Source of the DNA: Brachyspira murdochii DSM 12563
GTDB lineage: Bacteria > Spirochaetota > Brachyspiria > Brachyspirales > Brachyspiraceae
DNA length: 64,000 nt
Direction: 5' to 3'
NCBI RefSeq assembly: GCF_000092845.1
Contig: NC_014150.1
Location: forward strand, 682,001-746,000
This document shows, piece after piece, positions 9,382 to 18,569 of this stretch; position 1 is the stretch's first letter; every line of letters starts with the position of its first letter. The notes beneath the pieces were generated by a model. The model was not told where the DNA came from. It did not search any database and worked only from the letters and a program-made list of their open reading frames with translations. A program made the translations under genes and the position numbers.

Positions 9382-9915
9382 AGTTTATAATTTTTATTAT
9401 CAATTTTTTTGCTGCGGATTAGCCAAAGCTGATGTCGGCATGATTAAGAAAGACACAGATATTAAAAACAAAATATAACTCTATTTTTAACAAACTATAT
9501 TTATATTAGGTATATAATATAAGATTATAAAAAATATAGTTTAATCAGCATATTCCTGAAAAAGCATTATTTACTCTTATTAGATATCAGTAAAACTTAA
9601 ATGTGAGAAAGAATGCTGTAAGAGTATGCATCTGATTACCTATTATTGTACAAAACAAATAATTTATTTTATATTTAAAATATATTTATAAGTTTATAAA
9701 AATATTTTATATTATTAATAAACTATAATAGCATTTACAAATAAATAAAACCTTACAAAATATAACTGATTAGTTATATACAAAAATAAAAAATTATAAT
9801 TGACTTTTTATTTTATATTTATACAATTCATCTGTCAAAGATTATTAAAAAATTTAAAAAAGAACAAAAATTGTCAGAATATTACAATTAAAAAATAAAC
9901 AAGAGAGAGGAATCT
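9382..9915. other. 534-base intergenic region
   Basis: No gene is supported here. A short open stretch (9407-9478) would read GLAKADVGMIKKDTDIKNKI before a stop and may be a decayed coding remnant. The rest is AT-rich with scattered stops. Its right end holds the promoter of the NagD-like gene. Confidence 0.5.
9800..9827 (+). promoter_or_regulatory. Predicted sigma-70 promoter of the NagD-like gene
   Basis: TTGACT (9800-9805), 16-base spacer, TACAAT (9822-9827). The implied leader before the start codon at 9916 is about 80 bases. Confidence 0.5.
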
Positions 9916-10686
9916 ATGATTAGTATAATATCAGATATGGACGGAGTTATATACAGAGGAAATAATTTAATAGACGGAGCAGAAGATTTTATAAGAATGT
10001 TATTATATAAAAATGTGCCTTTTTTATTTTTAACAAATAATGCAGAGCAAACTCCAAGAGATTTAAAAAGAAAATTAGAATCATTGGGGGTAAACGGACT
10101 TGAAGAAAAACATTTCTTTACAGCAGCACAGGCAACGGCGATATTTTTACAAAGACAGCTTGAAAACGGAACTGCATATGTTATAGGTACAGGCGGACTT
10201 GTAAGCGAACTTTATAATGTAGGATATAGTATCAATGATGTTAATCCAGACTATGTAGTTGTTGGTAAAACAAGTGCTTTTAATTTTGATATGCTTCAGA
10301 AGGCTGTTCATCTTATAAATAAAGGAGCAAGATTTATAGGATGCAATCCAGATATAGTAGACCCAGCACCAAATGGTGAATTAATACCTGCTGTAGGACC
10401 TATACTTGCCGCTATAGAAACTGCTACAGGAAAAAAGCCTTATATTGTAGGAAAGCCCAACCCCATTATGATGTCTATTGCCAAAAACCAGATTAATGCT
10501 CATAGTGAAAATACACTTATGGTTGGCGACAGAATGGATACTGATATACTAGGAGGACTTGGAGCCGGAATGAAAACCGCTCTTGTACTTTCTGGTGTTA
10601 CAAACAGAGAAATGATAGAAGGATTTCCTTACAGACCAAATTATATATTTAATTCTGTAGCTGATATAAATATAGACAAATTTTAA
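9916..10686 (+). CDS. HAD-IIA family sugar/nucleotide phosphatase (NagD-like)
   Basis: A 256-residue HAD phosphatase of subfamily IIA. Motif I is SDMDGVIYRG (nucleophile D7, D9), motif II LTNNAEQTP, motif III lysine in GKPNP, and motif IV GDRMDTDILGG. The C2B cap lies between residues about 80 and 180. E. coli NagD dephosphorylates UMP and GMP, and others act on p-nitrophenyl phosphate or sugar phosphates; the substrate here is unknown. A GAGAGAGG site precedes the ATG. It is monocistronic, with a promoter upstream and a terminator downstream. Confidence 0.9.
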   Translation: MISIISDMDGVIYRGNNLIDGAEDFIRMLLYKNVPFLFLTNNAEQTPRDLKRKLESLGVNGLEEKHFFTAAQATAIFLQRQLENGTAYVIGTGGLVSELYNVGYSINDVNPDYVVVGKTSAFNFDMLQKAVHLINKGARFIGCNPDIVDPAPNGELIPAVGPILAAIETATGKKPYIVGKPNPIMMSIAKNQINAHSENTLMVGDRMDTDILGGLGAGMKTALVLSGVTNREMIEGFPYRPNYIFNSVADINIDKF

Positions 10687-10725
10687 TTTACAAATCATAT
10701 TTTAGATATATAATAATTTCTATTA

Positions 10726-10754
10726 AAGCTGTTTAATCTTAAATTAGGCAGCTT
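10726..10754 (+). terminator. Rho-independent terminator after the NagD-like gene
   Basis: AAGCTGTTTAAT (10726-10737) pairs with ATTAGGCAGCTT (10743-10754) over 12 positions with two G-U pairs. A T-rich tail follows. Confidence 0.65.
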
Positions 10755-10806
10755 ATTTTATTTATTATTCTTTATTAAATAAAAAATAACAATCAGGAAT
10801 TTTTAT

Positions 10807-11934
10807 ATGTCTAATTTATTATTTATTATAATGACGCTTTTATGGCTGTCATTATATGTTTATATACCATATCAGGTTACATATTTGTCTTCTATCAATG
10901 TAAATACATCTATGATAGGAATTATCATAGGTGTTTACGGTGCTGCTCAGATGTTTTTAAAATTTCCTTTCGGGCTTCTTAATGATTATATAGGAAAATG
11001 CCGTTCACTCATAATATTAGCAGGATTTCTAACTTCGCTTGGCGGAGTAATAAGATTATTAAATACAAATCAATACGGCTTTTTAATAGGCGGAACATTA
11101 TGCGGAATATCAGCATCTATTTGGACAGTATTTATGGTCTTATATGCTTCGTATTTTGATAAAAATGAAGAATACAAAGCTACAAGCAAAGCATTAGTTG
11201 CAAGTGTTCTTGGTATGTTTATTGCTTTTTTAATAGCGGCTATTTCTTATAATAAACTTGGAATTAAATTTATTCTTCTTGTAAGTGCTGTATCTGGGGC
11301 ATTGGTATCATTACTAGGACTATTCTTAAAAGACAGTAAGCATAATAAAAAAATGTCATTTAATGATTTATTTTCAGTTATAAAAAATAAAAGATTAATA
11401 GTATTTTCTCTGCTTGCTGCAGTTATGCAGGGAGTGCAGATGTCTGCTGTAATTTCTTTTACTTTAAATAGAATAAAAGAATTAGGCGGAAGTGATAATA
11501 ATGTGGGAATGGCTTCTATAATAAGTATGTTCTTTGCTATAGTTGGTGCCTTTGTACCAAGTAAAATAAAAAATGAAAATAATATAAAGAAATACATACC
11601 TATATCATTTATAATGATGGCTTTGTACTGTATCATAGTTATATCAGTAAATAATGTATTAATAGTTACAGCTTCTCAGATTTTAGGAGGTTTTTCTTCC
11701 GGCATACTCGCATCGCTCCTTACAAGCGAGTCTGTAAAAGAAATAGATATAGATAAAAAATCATCTGCTATGGGATTTTTTCAATCAATATATTCATTGG
11801 GAATCTTTATATTTCCTATAATAACAGGCAAATTAATAGAATTATATTCTATAAACTTAGCGTATATTGTACTTGCAGTAATTGCTTTTTTATCATCTGT
11901 AATATCAATCTCTTATTATATTACAAGCGAATAA
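10807..11934 (+). CDS. Major facilitator superfamily transporter
   Basis: A 375-residue integral membrane protein with about 11-12 transmembrane helices. The loop between helices 2 and 3 carries the MFS motif A variant FGLLNDYIGKCRSL (G-x-x-x-D-x-x-G-x-x). A central charged loop (SKHNKKMSFNDLFSVIKNKRL) separates two six-helix halves. Substrate cannot be told; the short length and motif fit sugar or drug efflux MFS groups. The next gene, another transporter, begins about 100 bases later on the same strand. Confidence 0.88.
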   Translation: MSNLLFIIMTLLWLSLYVYIPYQVTYLSSINVNTSMIGIIIGVYGAAQMFLKFPFGLLNDYIGKCRSLIILAGFLTSLGGVIRLLNTNQYGFLIGGTLCGISASIWTVFMVLYASYFDKNEEYKATSKALVASVLGMFIAFLIAAISYNKLGIKFILLVSAVSGALVSLLGLFLKDSKHNKKMSFNDLFSVIKNKRLIVFSLLAAVMQGVQMSAVISFTLNRIKELGGSDNNVGMASIISMFFAIVGAFVPSKIKNENNIKKYIPISFIMMALYCIIVISVNNVLIVTASQILGGFSSGILASLLTSESVKEIDIDKKSSAMGFFQSIYSLGIFIFPIITGKLIELYSINLAYIVLAVIAFLSSVISISYYITSE

Positions 11935-12038
11935 AATAACAAAAAACAATTGCAAAAAAATAGTTTTATAATAATATATTAGATTTATCAAAATACTATT
12001 ATATTTTCACAATCTAACAAACAAAACTAGGAAAAATT

Positions 12039-12962
12039 ATGTCAGAAAATAAAACATCAAACAGTAATAATGCTGGATATATACTTGCAATACTTGCAGT
12101 TATAATATGGAGCGGAAACTTTGTAGCAGCAAGATTTCTAACTCATCTAACACCAATAGAAATATCTTTTTACAGATGGATTGTAACATTTATAGTTCTA
12201 ACACCATTTTGTATGAAAAAATTGATAAAAAACATAAAATATATAAAAGGCAGATGGATTAAAGTTATAATAATATCTATACTTGGTGTAACAGTATTTA
12301 ATACATTTGTATATTTAGCAGCACATACAAGCAATGCTACAAATATGTCTTTGCTTGCCACATTATCACCAATCATAATGGCAATAATAAGCAGAATAGT
12401 ATGGAAAACTAAATTGACTATTAATCAAAAATTGGGACTTCTTATCGTTATAATTGGTGTTGTTATACTAATAACAAAAGGAAGTATAGATGTGCTTATG
12501 AATTTAAAATTTGCCGTAGGAGATTTATACATGCTGTTTGCTGTTATATTATTTGCTGTATATACTTTAACTCTAAAAGTAAGACCTAAGGAGATTTCAC
12601 AGTCAGCATTTTTTTATCTTATGGTAATAATAGGACTTATACCTCTGATAGCAGCAATGATTTTTAAATACGCTTCAAACAATGCACATACTTTAGATAC
12701 AAAGTCAGCATTGATATTAATATACGTAGGAGTATTTCCTTCTGCTTTGGGTTTTATACTATGGAACATGGCTATTGCCAAAATAGGTGCTATAAAGGGA
12801 GGTATAATATATGATGCTATACCGTTTTTTTCATCTTTAGAAGCTGTTATACTTTTGCATGAAAATCTGTTAATATCTCAGGTTATAGGCGGAATATTAA
12901 TACTTGCCGGAATAATATACAGTACAATAGGAGATAAAATCAAAAAGCAGAATGATATTTAA
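12039..12962 (+). CDS. EamA/DMT family transporter
   Basis: A 307-residue protein with ten predicted transmembrane helices in two EamA repeats (about 13-145 and 165-300). Typical EamA patterns are ILAVIIWSGNFVAARFL in helix 1, the TPIEISFYRW turn, and FPSALGFILWNMAIAKIGA in the second repeat. Family members export amino acids, nucleotides or other metabolites; the substrate is unknown. An ACTAGGA ribosome site precedes the ATG. It is convergent with the DUF2147 genes. Confidence 0.9.
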   Translation: MSENKTSNSNNAGYILAILAVIIWSGNFVAARFLTHLTPIEISFYRWIVTFIVLTPFCMKKLIKNIKYIKGRWIKVIIISILGVTVFNTFVYLAAHTSNATNMSLLATLSPIIMAIISRIVWKTKLTINQKLGLLIVIIGVVILITKGSIDVLMNLKFAVGDLYMLFAVILFAVYTLTLKVRPKEISQSAFFYLMVIIGLIPLIAAMIFKYASNNAHTLDTKSALILIYVGVFPSALGFILWNMAIAKIGAIKGGIIYDAIPFFSSLEAVILLHENLLISQVIGGILILAGIIYSTIGDKIKKQNDI

Positions 12963-13020
12963 TATTTAATTTTTATATTAATAAAAAATCTGAATCAAAA
13001 AATATAATACTTATTTTATT

Positions 13021-13037
13021 ATACTTACAGTAAGTAT
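13021..13037. terminator. Palindrome between convergent genes
   Basis: ATACTTAC-A-GTAAGTAT is an 8-base inverted repeat around one base, lying between two convergent stop codons. It may act as a weak bidirectional terminator; the stem is short and no long T tract follows. Confidence 0.3.
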
Positions 13038-13051
13038 AGTTATAGTGTATT

Positions 13052-13558
13052 TCAGTTAAACTTTCTCAAATCAGACCTATTTAAAGGCTTGTACTGTGAT
13101 TTTTCAGAATCAGGCACTTTAGTCCATTTCATAGACTTACCAAATACACCTGCTTTATCTAAAGAACCTCTTACAGTGAGAGTTTTTTTATCTTCTGATA
13201 AAGACATTTTGCCGTTATATGTTTTACCATCATAAGGATTATATATTTTTCCGCCTTTCCACTCTCCGTTTTCAAAAGAAAGTCCCATTAAATAAACTAA
13301 ACCTTTTAAAGGAAGTTCTCTTAATTCTTTATTAGGATTTTTTACATCTTTTTTTTCAGGTCCATTGTATCCGCCTTTATAATCGAAAAAGTAACCATAG
13401 TATTTACCATTTTCTTTATAAATTTCTACAACGGGTATCAAACCTTGTGAATCTTTCTCAGAATACCAAAGCCCTACAACATCATCAGCACTTTGAGCTA
13501 AAAGCAGTAAATTTGAAAAAACTAAAAGTACCAATAAAATAAAAATTTTTCTCTTCAT
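13052..13558 (-). CDS. Exported DUF2147 protein (copy 1)
   Basis: A 168-residue protein with a signal peptide ending in LLLLAQSA. The mature part is a DUF2147 domain: DDVVGLWYSEKDSQGLIPVVEIYKENGKYYGY at the start, GLVYLMGLSFENGEWKGGKIYNPYDGKTYNGKMSL in the middle, and a basic tail ending RSDLRKFN. The family is a lipocalin-like beta barrel of unknown function, often periplasmic or outer-membrane associated. The product closely resembles the neighbouring DUF2147 protein, indicating a local duplication. Confidence 0.88.
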   Translation of the reverse strand: MKRKIFILLVLLVFSNLLLLAQSADDVVGLWYSEKDSQGLIPVVEIYKENGKYYGYFFDYKGGYNGPEKKDVKNPNKELRELPLKGLVYLMGLSFENGEWKGGKIYNPYDGKTYNGKMSLSEDKKTLTVRGSLDKAGVFGKSMKWTKVPDSEKSQYKPLNRSDLRKFN

Positions 13559-13663
13559 AATTTAACTTAATTCTTAAAATATTATTACATATATAAAATT
13601 CTTACTTAATATAACACAATTTTTTATTATTTGGTAAAATTATTTTTTACTTTTATTGCTTTA

Positions 13664-13724
13664 GCCTGTAAATACATACGGTATATACAGGCCAAGACAA
13701 TTTAATTTAATTTAATTTAATTTA
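13664..13724. repeat. Inverted repeat and TTTAA microsatellite
   Basis: GCCTGTA (13664-13670) and TACAGGC (13686-13692) form a short stem. It is followed by about 4.8 copies of the pentamer TTTAA at 13701-13724. Both lie between the two DUF2147 genes. Role unknown. Confidence 0.5.
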
Positions 13725-13823
13725 TCAACAAGGGATCATAAAACCTAAACTGCTATTTTATAAAAATTAATAATCGCCATATAGTTATCTTTTTACACAT
13801 CAATCTTATAAATCAATCAGCAA

Positions 13824-14324
13824 TTAATTTAACTTTCTTAATTCACCTTTATTTAGAGGTTTGTATTTAGCAGCATCACTGCTTGACAATTTCTTCCATG
13901 TTATGGTTTTTCCAAATATTCCTGCTCCGTCAGCACTAGCTCTTATTTTTATTTCTGTACCATTATCTGATAAAGTTACCTTGGCATGATAAGTTTTACC
14001 ATCATCTGGATTGTATATTTTTCCATTTTTCCATTCCCCATTAACAAACTCTAAATCATATAAATAAACGAGTCCTTTTAAAGGTAAGTTTCTTAACTCT
14101 TTTTTTGGATTATTAACATCGTTTACTATATCATTTGAATTTTTATAAGCAAATGAATAAGCATAATATTTGTTATTTTCTTTATATATTTCAACTACAG
14201 ATACTCTATTTTGAGAATCTGCCTGACTGTACCATAAACCTGTTATATCATCAGCATTCTGAGCAAAGGCTAATACATTAAACAAAAATGTAAAAATTAA
14301 TATTGTAATTATTTTATTTTTCAT
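13824..14324 (-). CDS. Exported DUF2147 protein (copy 2)
   Basis: A 166-residue paralogue of the downstream DUF2147 protein with the same layout: signal peptide ending FAQNA, then DDITGLWYSQADSQNRVSVVEIYKEN, GLVYLYDLEFVNGEWKNGKIYNPDDGKTYHAK and a tail ending KGELRKLN. A GGAGAA ribosome site precedes the start. The 265-base gap between the copies suggests separate transcription. A 32-base palindrome lies just upstream and could be its operator. Confidence 0.88.
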   Translation of the reverse strand: MKNKIITILIFTFLFNVLAFAQNADDITGLWYSQADSQNRVSVVEIYKENNKYYAYSFAYKNSNDIVNDVNNPKKELRNLPLKGLVYLYDLEFVNGEWKNGKIYNPDDGKTYHAKVTLSDNGTEIKIRASADGAGIFGKTITWKKLSSSDAAKYKPLNKGELRKLN

Positions 14325-14354
14325 TAAATTCTCCTTTTTTAGTGATTTTGGTAT

Positions 14355-14386
14355 AAGTGATAAACTAATATATTAGTCTATCACTT
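14355..14386. promoter_or_regulatory. 32-base near-perfect palindrome, candidate operator
   Basis: AAGTGATA, one base, ACTAATATATTAGT, one base, TATCACTT: all positions pair except one symmetric A/C mismatch. It lies between the oxidoreductase stop and the DUF2147 copy 2 start. No T tract follows directly on the minus strand, which argues against a simple terminator and for a protein-binding site. Confidence 0.45.
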
Positions 14387-14404
14387 CACTCAAACATATT
14401 TTTG

Positions 14405-16033
14405 TTACTTAAACAAATTAATTAAGGCTGGTATCCATTGATAAGCTGTACCTATAGCAGCTCCAACAACACCGCATAATAAAAATCTAAGCACTATATA
14501 AGGTTTTAATGGGAATAATATATTGCGTGCTGCTAAATATCCGCTTAATAAAGCACCTGTGAATCCTCCGCCTGGGAAGTTCCAAGCACTAGCAAAATGT
14601 AAGTTTTTCACTGTAGGCGATACTCTTACGCATCTGCTTTTTTTCAAGTAAGTATCCTGTACAAATCCGTAAGGAGTACCGTCTGGAGTTTTTATGTATC
14701 TCTTAATTGTTTTAGGAGTAGCTACTTCATAATACTCTATATTATCTCTAAATCCCGGATAATGCTGTTCTGCTCTGTCAATTAATTTTTCAGCCATCTC
14801 CTTTTTTCTTGCTTTATATTCTTCATCGCTCAAATCTTTCCATTCGTCTAAGAATGAAGGTCCTGTAAGTACGGCAAATGAGCGGTTATCACCCTCCTCT
14901 ACAAGTCCGCTGTCAATAGCAGAATAATCTACAAATACAAAGTTTCTGTCTTCTACTGGTATATGTCTCTGTCCTTTGCCATCTTCTTTGAAGTTTGTAT
15001 TTAAAGTTTTTTCTGTAGTTATAAATGTGGAGTATGCATTATTAGGATAAAGCTCTGAGAATTTTTTCTTAAATATTATGTAAACTGTATAAAGTGATAC
15101 TGAGTTTTTAAGTTTCTTTATTCTCTTATCTTCATATCCTTTAGGTAATAATTCATCATAAACTATTTGAGGAGCTGCATTTGCTATTACATAATCAGCA
15201 TTAACTGTAATTTCCTCTTTTGCTCTTTTATCATAATAAGTTACTCCCTCAGCAATATTTCCTTTTACATTTATTTTCTTAACTTCTGAAGAAACTTTTA
15301 TCTCCCCTCCGTTTTCTTTTATTATATCAGCTAAAGCATTTGATAAGTTCTGACTGCCTCCTTTAATAAAATAAGCAGAGTTATAATAAGCACCCTGAGC
15401 ACAAGCATGATAATACCAAGTAAACTCATATGGGTTTTGGTGATAGTAAGTAATATTTATATTCAATATTCTTTTTAACTTATCACTTTTTATTATAGAA
15501 TCCAAAACATCTCCAGTATTTTTCTGCTTAAACAATTGATATAAAATCATAGGAAGTGTTGTTACTGGAAAGAAGAAATAATCCCAAAACTTCAAGTCAT
15601 AAGGTACTCTTCTTATCATATACATCATTCTTGAAAGTCCTGAAAAATATTTTTTTATGCCTTCTTTCTCTTCTGGAAACTCTTTTTCTAAAGTATTTAT
15701 AGCATTCTCATAGCCTTCAGGTATAACCAAGTCTGTAGATTCTGTTTTTATTCTCCAAGTTTGAGGAAGCTGTACTAGATCAACTCTGTCATAAAGACCT
15801 AATTTGCTGAATATTACATGCTTCATCTCTCTGTTTTTTTTAGCCATATCCAATTCATGAAGCCCTACTTCAAATTTTACATTTTTTCTTTTGTATCCTG
15901 TAGCACATCCTCCTACTATATTATGGCTTTCTAATACTAATACTTTTTTTCCTTGTTTTGCTAAATAGGCTCCTGAAGTTAATCCTCCCAAACCAGAACC
16001 TATTATTACTATATCATATTTATTGTTAGTCAT
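14405..16033 (-). CDS. Phytoene desaturase/carotenoid isomerase-like FAD oxidoreductase
   Basis: Start placed at ATG 16033 (542 residues), 9 bases after an AAGGAG site; ATG 16039 is also possible, and the open frame extends to 16138. The N-terminus YDIVIIGSGLGGLTSGAYLA is the FAD-binding dinucleotide fold, followed by VLESHNIVGGCATGYKRKNVKFEVGLHELD. The C-terminal FAD motif is LHFASAWNFPGGGFTGALLSGYLAARNI. A single hydrophobic helix (LRFLLCGVVGAAIGTAY) anchors the C-terminus. The family includes phytoene desaturases, carotenoid cis-trans isomerase and retinol saturase. No carotenoid genes lie nearby, so the substrate is unknown; a polyprenyl or fatty lipid is possible. Confidence 0.85.
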   Translation of the reverse strand: MTNNKYDIVIIGSGLGGLTSGAYLAKQGKKVLVLESHNIVGGCATGYKRKNVKFEVGLHELDMAKKNREMKHVIFSKLGLYDRVDLVQLPQTWRIKTESTDLVIPEGYENAINTLEKEFPEEKEGIKKYFSGLSRMMYMIRRVPYDLKFWDYFFFPVTTLPMILYQLFKQKNTGDVLDSIIKSDKLKRILNINITYYHQNPYEFTWYYHACAQGAYYNSAYFIKGGSQNLSNALADIIKENGGEIKVSSEVKKINVKGNIAEGVTYYDKRAKEEITVNADYVIANAAPQIVYDELLPKGYEDKRIKKLKNSVSLYTVYIIFKKKFSELYPNNAYSTFITTEKTLNTNFKEDGKGQRHIPVEDRNFVFVDYSAIDSGLVEEGDNRSFAVLTGPSFLDEWKDLSDEEYKARKKEMAEKLIDRAEQHYPGFRDNIEYYEVATPKTIKRYIKTPDGTPYGFVQDTYLKKSRCVRVSPTVKNLHFASAWNFPGGGFTGALLSGYLAARNILFPLKPYIVLRFLLCGVVGAAIGTAYQWIPALINLFK

Positions 16034-16138
16034 ACTCATAATCTCCTTTAATAAATTTAAATTGTCTTTATAAGTTATAAGCGTTTTTATTTGTTTTTGC
16101 TTATATATTAATAATAATATAAAAAATAAAAAATACAA

Positions 16139-16232
16139 GCAATTTTTATAAAAAATGCGTATATATAGTTCCTTTTTTTGAGAAATTTAATATTTTTTTA
16201 CAATTTTGTATTACATGTATGATAAATTTAAA
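16139..16232. other. AT-rich gap upstream of the OLD-like locus
   Basis: Nothing recognisable beyond possible AT-rich promoter sequence for the divergent transcripts. Confidence 0.3.
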
Positions 16233-16570
16233 ATGTTTATTTGTTATTTTAGAATAAATTATGATGAGACACTCTATATTATAAATCTAATAATTTTAAC
16301 TAAATAAAAGAAAATATCAGCGAAACAGAAAAGAAAAAAATACAAATAAGAAATTTATTAAAACATCAAAATAAAACAAAAGAAGATTTTATATATCTTA
16401 TTTCAGAAGATAATTTCTTTGACCCTATTTTAGATTATTTGATAAAATGCAGAAATATGGTTGATAAAAAAATCACAGAAGAAGAATATGAGTTTATAAA
16501 GCCTTTAGAAGAACTATATAAAACTCAAGGCTTTAAAATAAAAATAAATAAAAAAAGGAGCGATAAATGA
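16233..16570 (+). pseudogene. Frameshifted small gene upstream of the OLD-like gene
   Basis: From base 16304 to the TGA at 16568-16570 there is an open frame of 88 codons with coding character (rich in Lys, Glu, Asn; reads ...KITEEEYEFIKPLEELYKTQGF...). It has no ATG, GTG or TTG start near its beginning. A second frame beginning at ATG 16233 runs MFICYFRINYDETLY...ILTK and stops at 16305-16307, overlapping the first by three bases. Joining them gives a smooth ILTK-KENISE reading. The stop overlaps the next start (ATGA), as in translational coupling. I read this as a small gene of about 112 residues broken by a frameshift, or a fragment; no family recognised. Confidence 0.45.
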
Positions 16571-18549
16571 ATAGAAGATTTTTAAAAATACAAAACTTTA
16601 GAAATATAGGAGTTACAAAAGACTTGGAAGAATACCAAACACTTTATTTAAATAACACATTGAATAAAGATGAAATGGGCGAACTTATAATACTTATAGG
16701 CGAAAACAATGTCGGTAAATCAAATATACTGGATGCTGTTAAAATAATAACACCTATAGAAAATATTGAAAGCATAGATTTAGAAAAAGATATTCCAGAC
16801 TTTATGGACTATGAAGATGCAAAGACTAGAATAAAACTTATTTATGCTGATGAAAACGAAAGCAAAGAAATAGAATATTTTTTAGATGATAGTGATAAAA
16901 CCGCATATAAAACTAATTTTGAAGAAACAGAAAATAAAACTATTATAACTAAAAAACTTCTAAAAAATCAATTCAGCCTCGAAAAAATAAAAAAAGAATT
17001 TAAAAGTAAATTTAATTCATATTCTACAGAGATGGATACTTATAGAAGAAATAGAAGCTCTTCATACTATGATAGTATATCAAAATTGCAATGGCAATTT
17101 AATAATATATTAAAAAATAATAATGATAATATATTTGAAGAATTAAAAAACTTGTATTCTCAGCTGCAAAATATTTTTGATAAATTCGTAAATGATTATA
17201 ATTATTATTATAGTAGTAGAATAGATAAATTAAATTTTATCGATTTGGAAACAATAGCTTATGAAGATAAAATGGCAGAAGTAAAAGCGGTTATAGAAGT
17301 ACCTAAAGATATTATTAAAGAAAAATATGAAATTAGCTTCATACCTAAAATAATATACTACAAAGAAGAAGAGGTTAAAGACAGCGATTTAATTACTACA
17401 CCTAAAGATATAAAGAATTCAAAATTCTTTAACTCCTTATTAAAAGCCATAGGCAGAAGCATATCTACAGTTGAAAAAGCTTATGAAAAAGCAGGCATTA
17501 ATCCGGGATATAAAGACCAGTATCAAGAAACTATAAATGATAAATTAATAGAAATTGTTAATAAAAAATTTAATGATTTATATTTTCAAGGTTTGGGTAC
17601 TCAGGAATATAATTTTCATATCAAATTTGAAAAAGATGAAATATATTTATCTATGAAAAAAAATGGAAATATTATTTCATTAAAACAGCAGTCTGTAGGC
17701 TTCAAATGGTTTTTTAATTTCTTCTTTAATTTTTTACACTCTAATGAATTAAATCCCGGAGATATAGTTTTGATGGATGAGCCAGAAATACATTTATCAA
17801 TACCGGGCAGAAGAGATTTAAGAAATTTCATTAAAAACTTTGCTAGAAATCATGGCGTAACATTTATAACTACTACTCATAATCCTTCATTTATAGATGT
17901 TGATTATTTAGATGAGCTTAGAATTGTAAGATTCAAAAAAGATAAAATAGGCGTTGAAATACAGAATGATTTTTCTGCTATAGGTGAAGATGAAGTTGAT
18001 ACATTAAATGAAATAGTAGACGGTTTCGGAGTGCTTCATAGAGATATAATAACCAATCCTAATAATAAAGTAATATTTGTTGAAGGACTTATGGATTATA
18101 ATTATCTTACAGCTTTCAAGAAATTAAAAGAAGCAAAAGAAAACAAAAAAATTAATTTAGTATTTCTTCCTATTCATGGACTTGGAAAAGATGATAAGGA
18201 GATGAACAATAAATTAAAACAGTTGGTACAGTTTAGGGAGGCTATTATATTAACAGACAGCGATGAGAGGGCTAATTTATTCAAAAAGGCTTCAGAATCA
18301 AATACTTTAATGAAAGAGAGATTAACAGTATTTCAATTAAAAGAAGCGGATCAATCTTTCAGAGAAATAGAAAGTCTATTCAGTGATAATGACAAAGAAA
18401 GATATAAGGAAATGATACAAAATAAAAGCGGAAGCCTTTCTTCATTATTCAAAAATAATATTTTTAAAAGAGAATTAGATGGAAAAACCATAAATAATTT
18501 TAATAAACTTCTTGACTATTTAAGCGAGATGCTATTAACTAATAAGTAA
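16567..18549 (+). CDS. OLD-family ATPase/TOPRIM nuclease-like protein
   Basis: A 660-residue protein. The ABC-type ATPase half has Walker A GENNVGKSN (residues 45-53), a long charged coiled-coil insertion (about 130-230), Walker B IVLMDEPEIHLS (about 400-411) and a TTTHNPSF sensor loop. The C-terminal third is a TOPRIM-like domain: VIFVEGLMDY (acidic Glu near 505), ILTDSD (near 562) and an IESLF acidic segment. This order is that of overcoming-lysogenization-defect (OLD) nucleases, known in phage P2 and in defence systems such as Gabija. No UvrD-type helicase is adjacent, so it is closer to stand-alone class 1. The ribosome site is AAGGAG. Confidence 0.85.
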   Translation: MNRRFLKIQNFRNIGVTKDLEEYQTLYLNNTLNKDEMGELIILIGENNVGKSNILDAVKIITPIENIESIDLEKDIPDFMDYEDAKTRIKLIYADENESKEIEYFLDDSDKTAYKTNFEETENKTIITKKLLKNQFSLEKIKKEFKSKFNSYSTEMDTYRRNRSSSYYDSISKLQWQFNNILKNNNDNIFEELKNLYSQLQNIFDKFVNDYNYYYSSRIDKLNFIDLETIAYEDKMAEVKAVIEVPKDIIKEKYEISFIPKIIYYKEEEVKDSDLITTPKDIKNSKFFNSLLKAIGRSISTVEKAYEKAGINPGYKDQYQETINDKLIEIVNKKFNDLYFQGLGTQEYNFHIKFEKDEIYLSMKKNGNIISLKQQSVGFKWFFNFFFNFLHSNELNPGDIVLMDEPEIHLSIPGRRDLRNFIKNFARNHGVTFITTTHNPSFIDVDYLDELRIVRFKKDKIGVEIQNDFSAIGEDEVDTLNEIVDGFGVLHRDIITNPNNKVIFVEGLMDYNYLTAFKKLKEAKENKKINLVFLPIHGLGKDDKEMNNKLKQLVQFREAIILTDSDERANLFKKASESNTLMKERLTVFQLKEADQSFREIESLFSDNDKERYKEMIQNKSGSLSSLFKNNIFKRELDGKTINNFNKLLDYLSEMLLTNK

Positions 18550-18569
18550 ATATAAACAGGAGAAATAAA

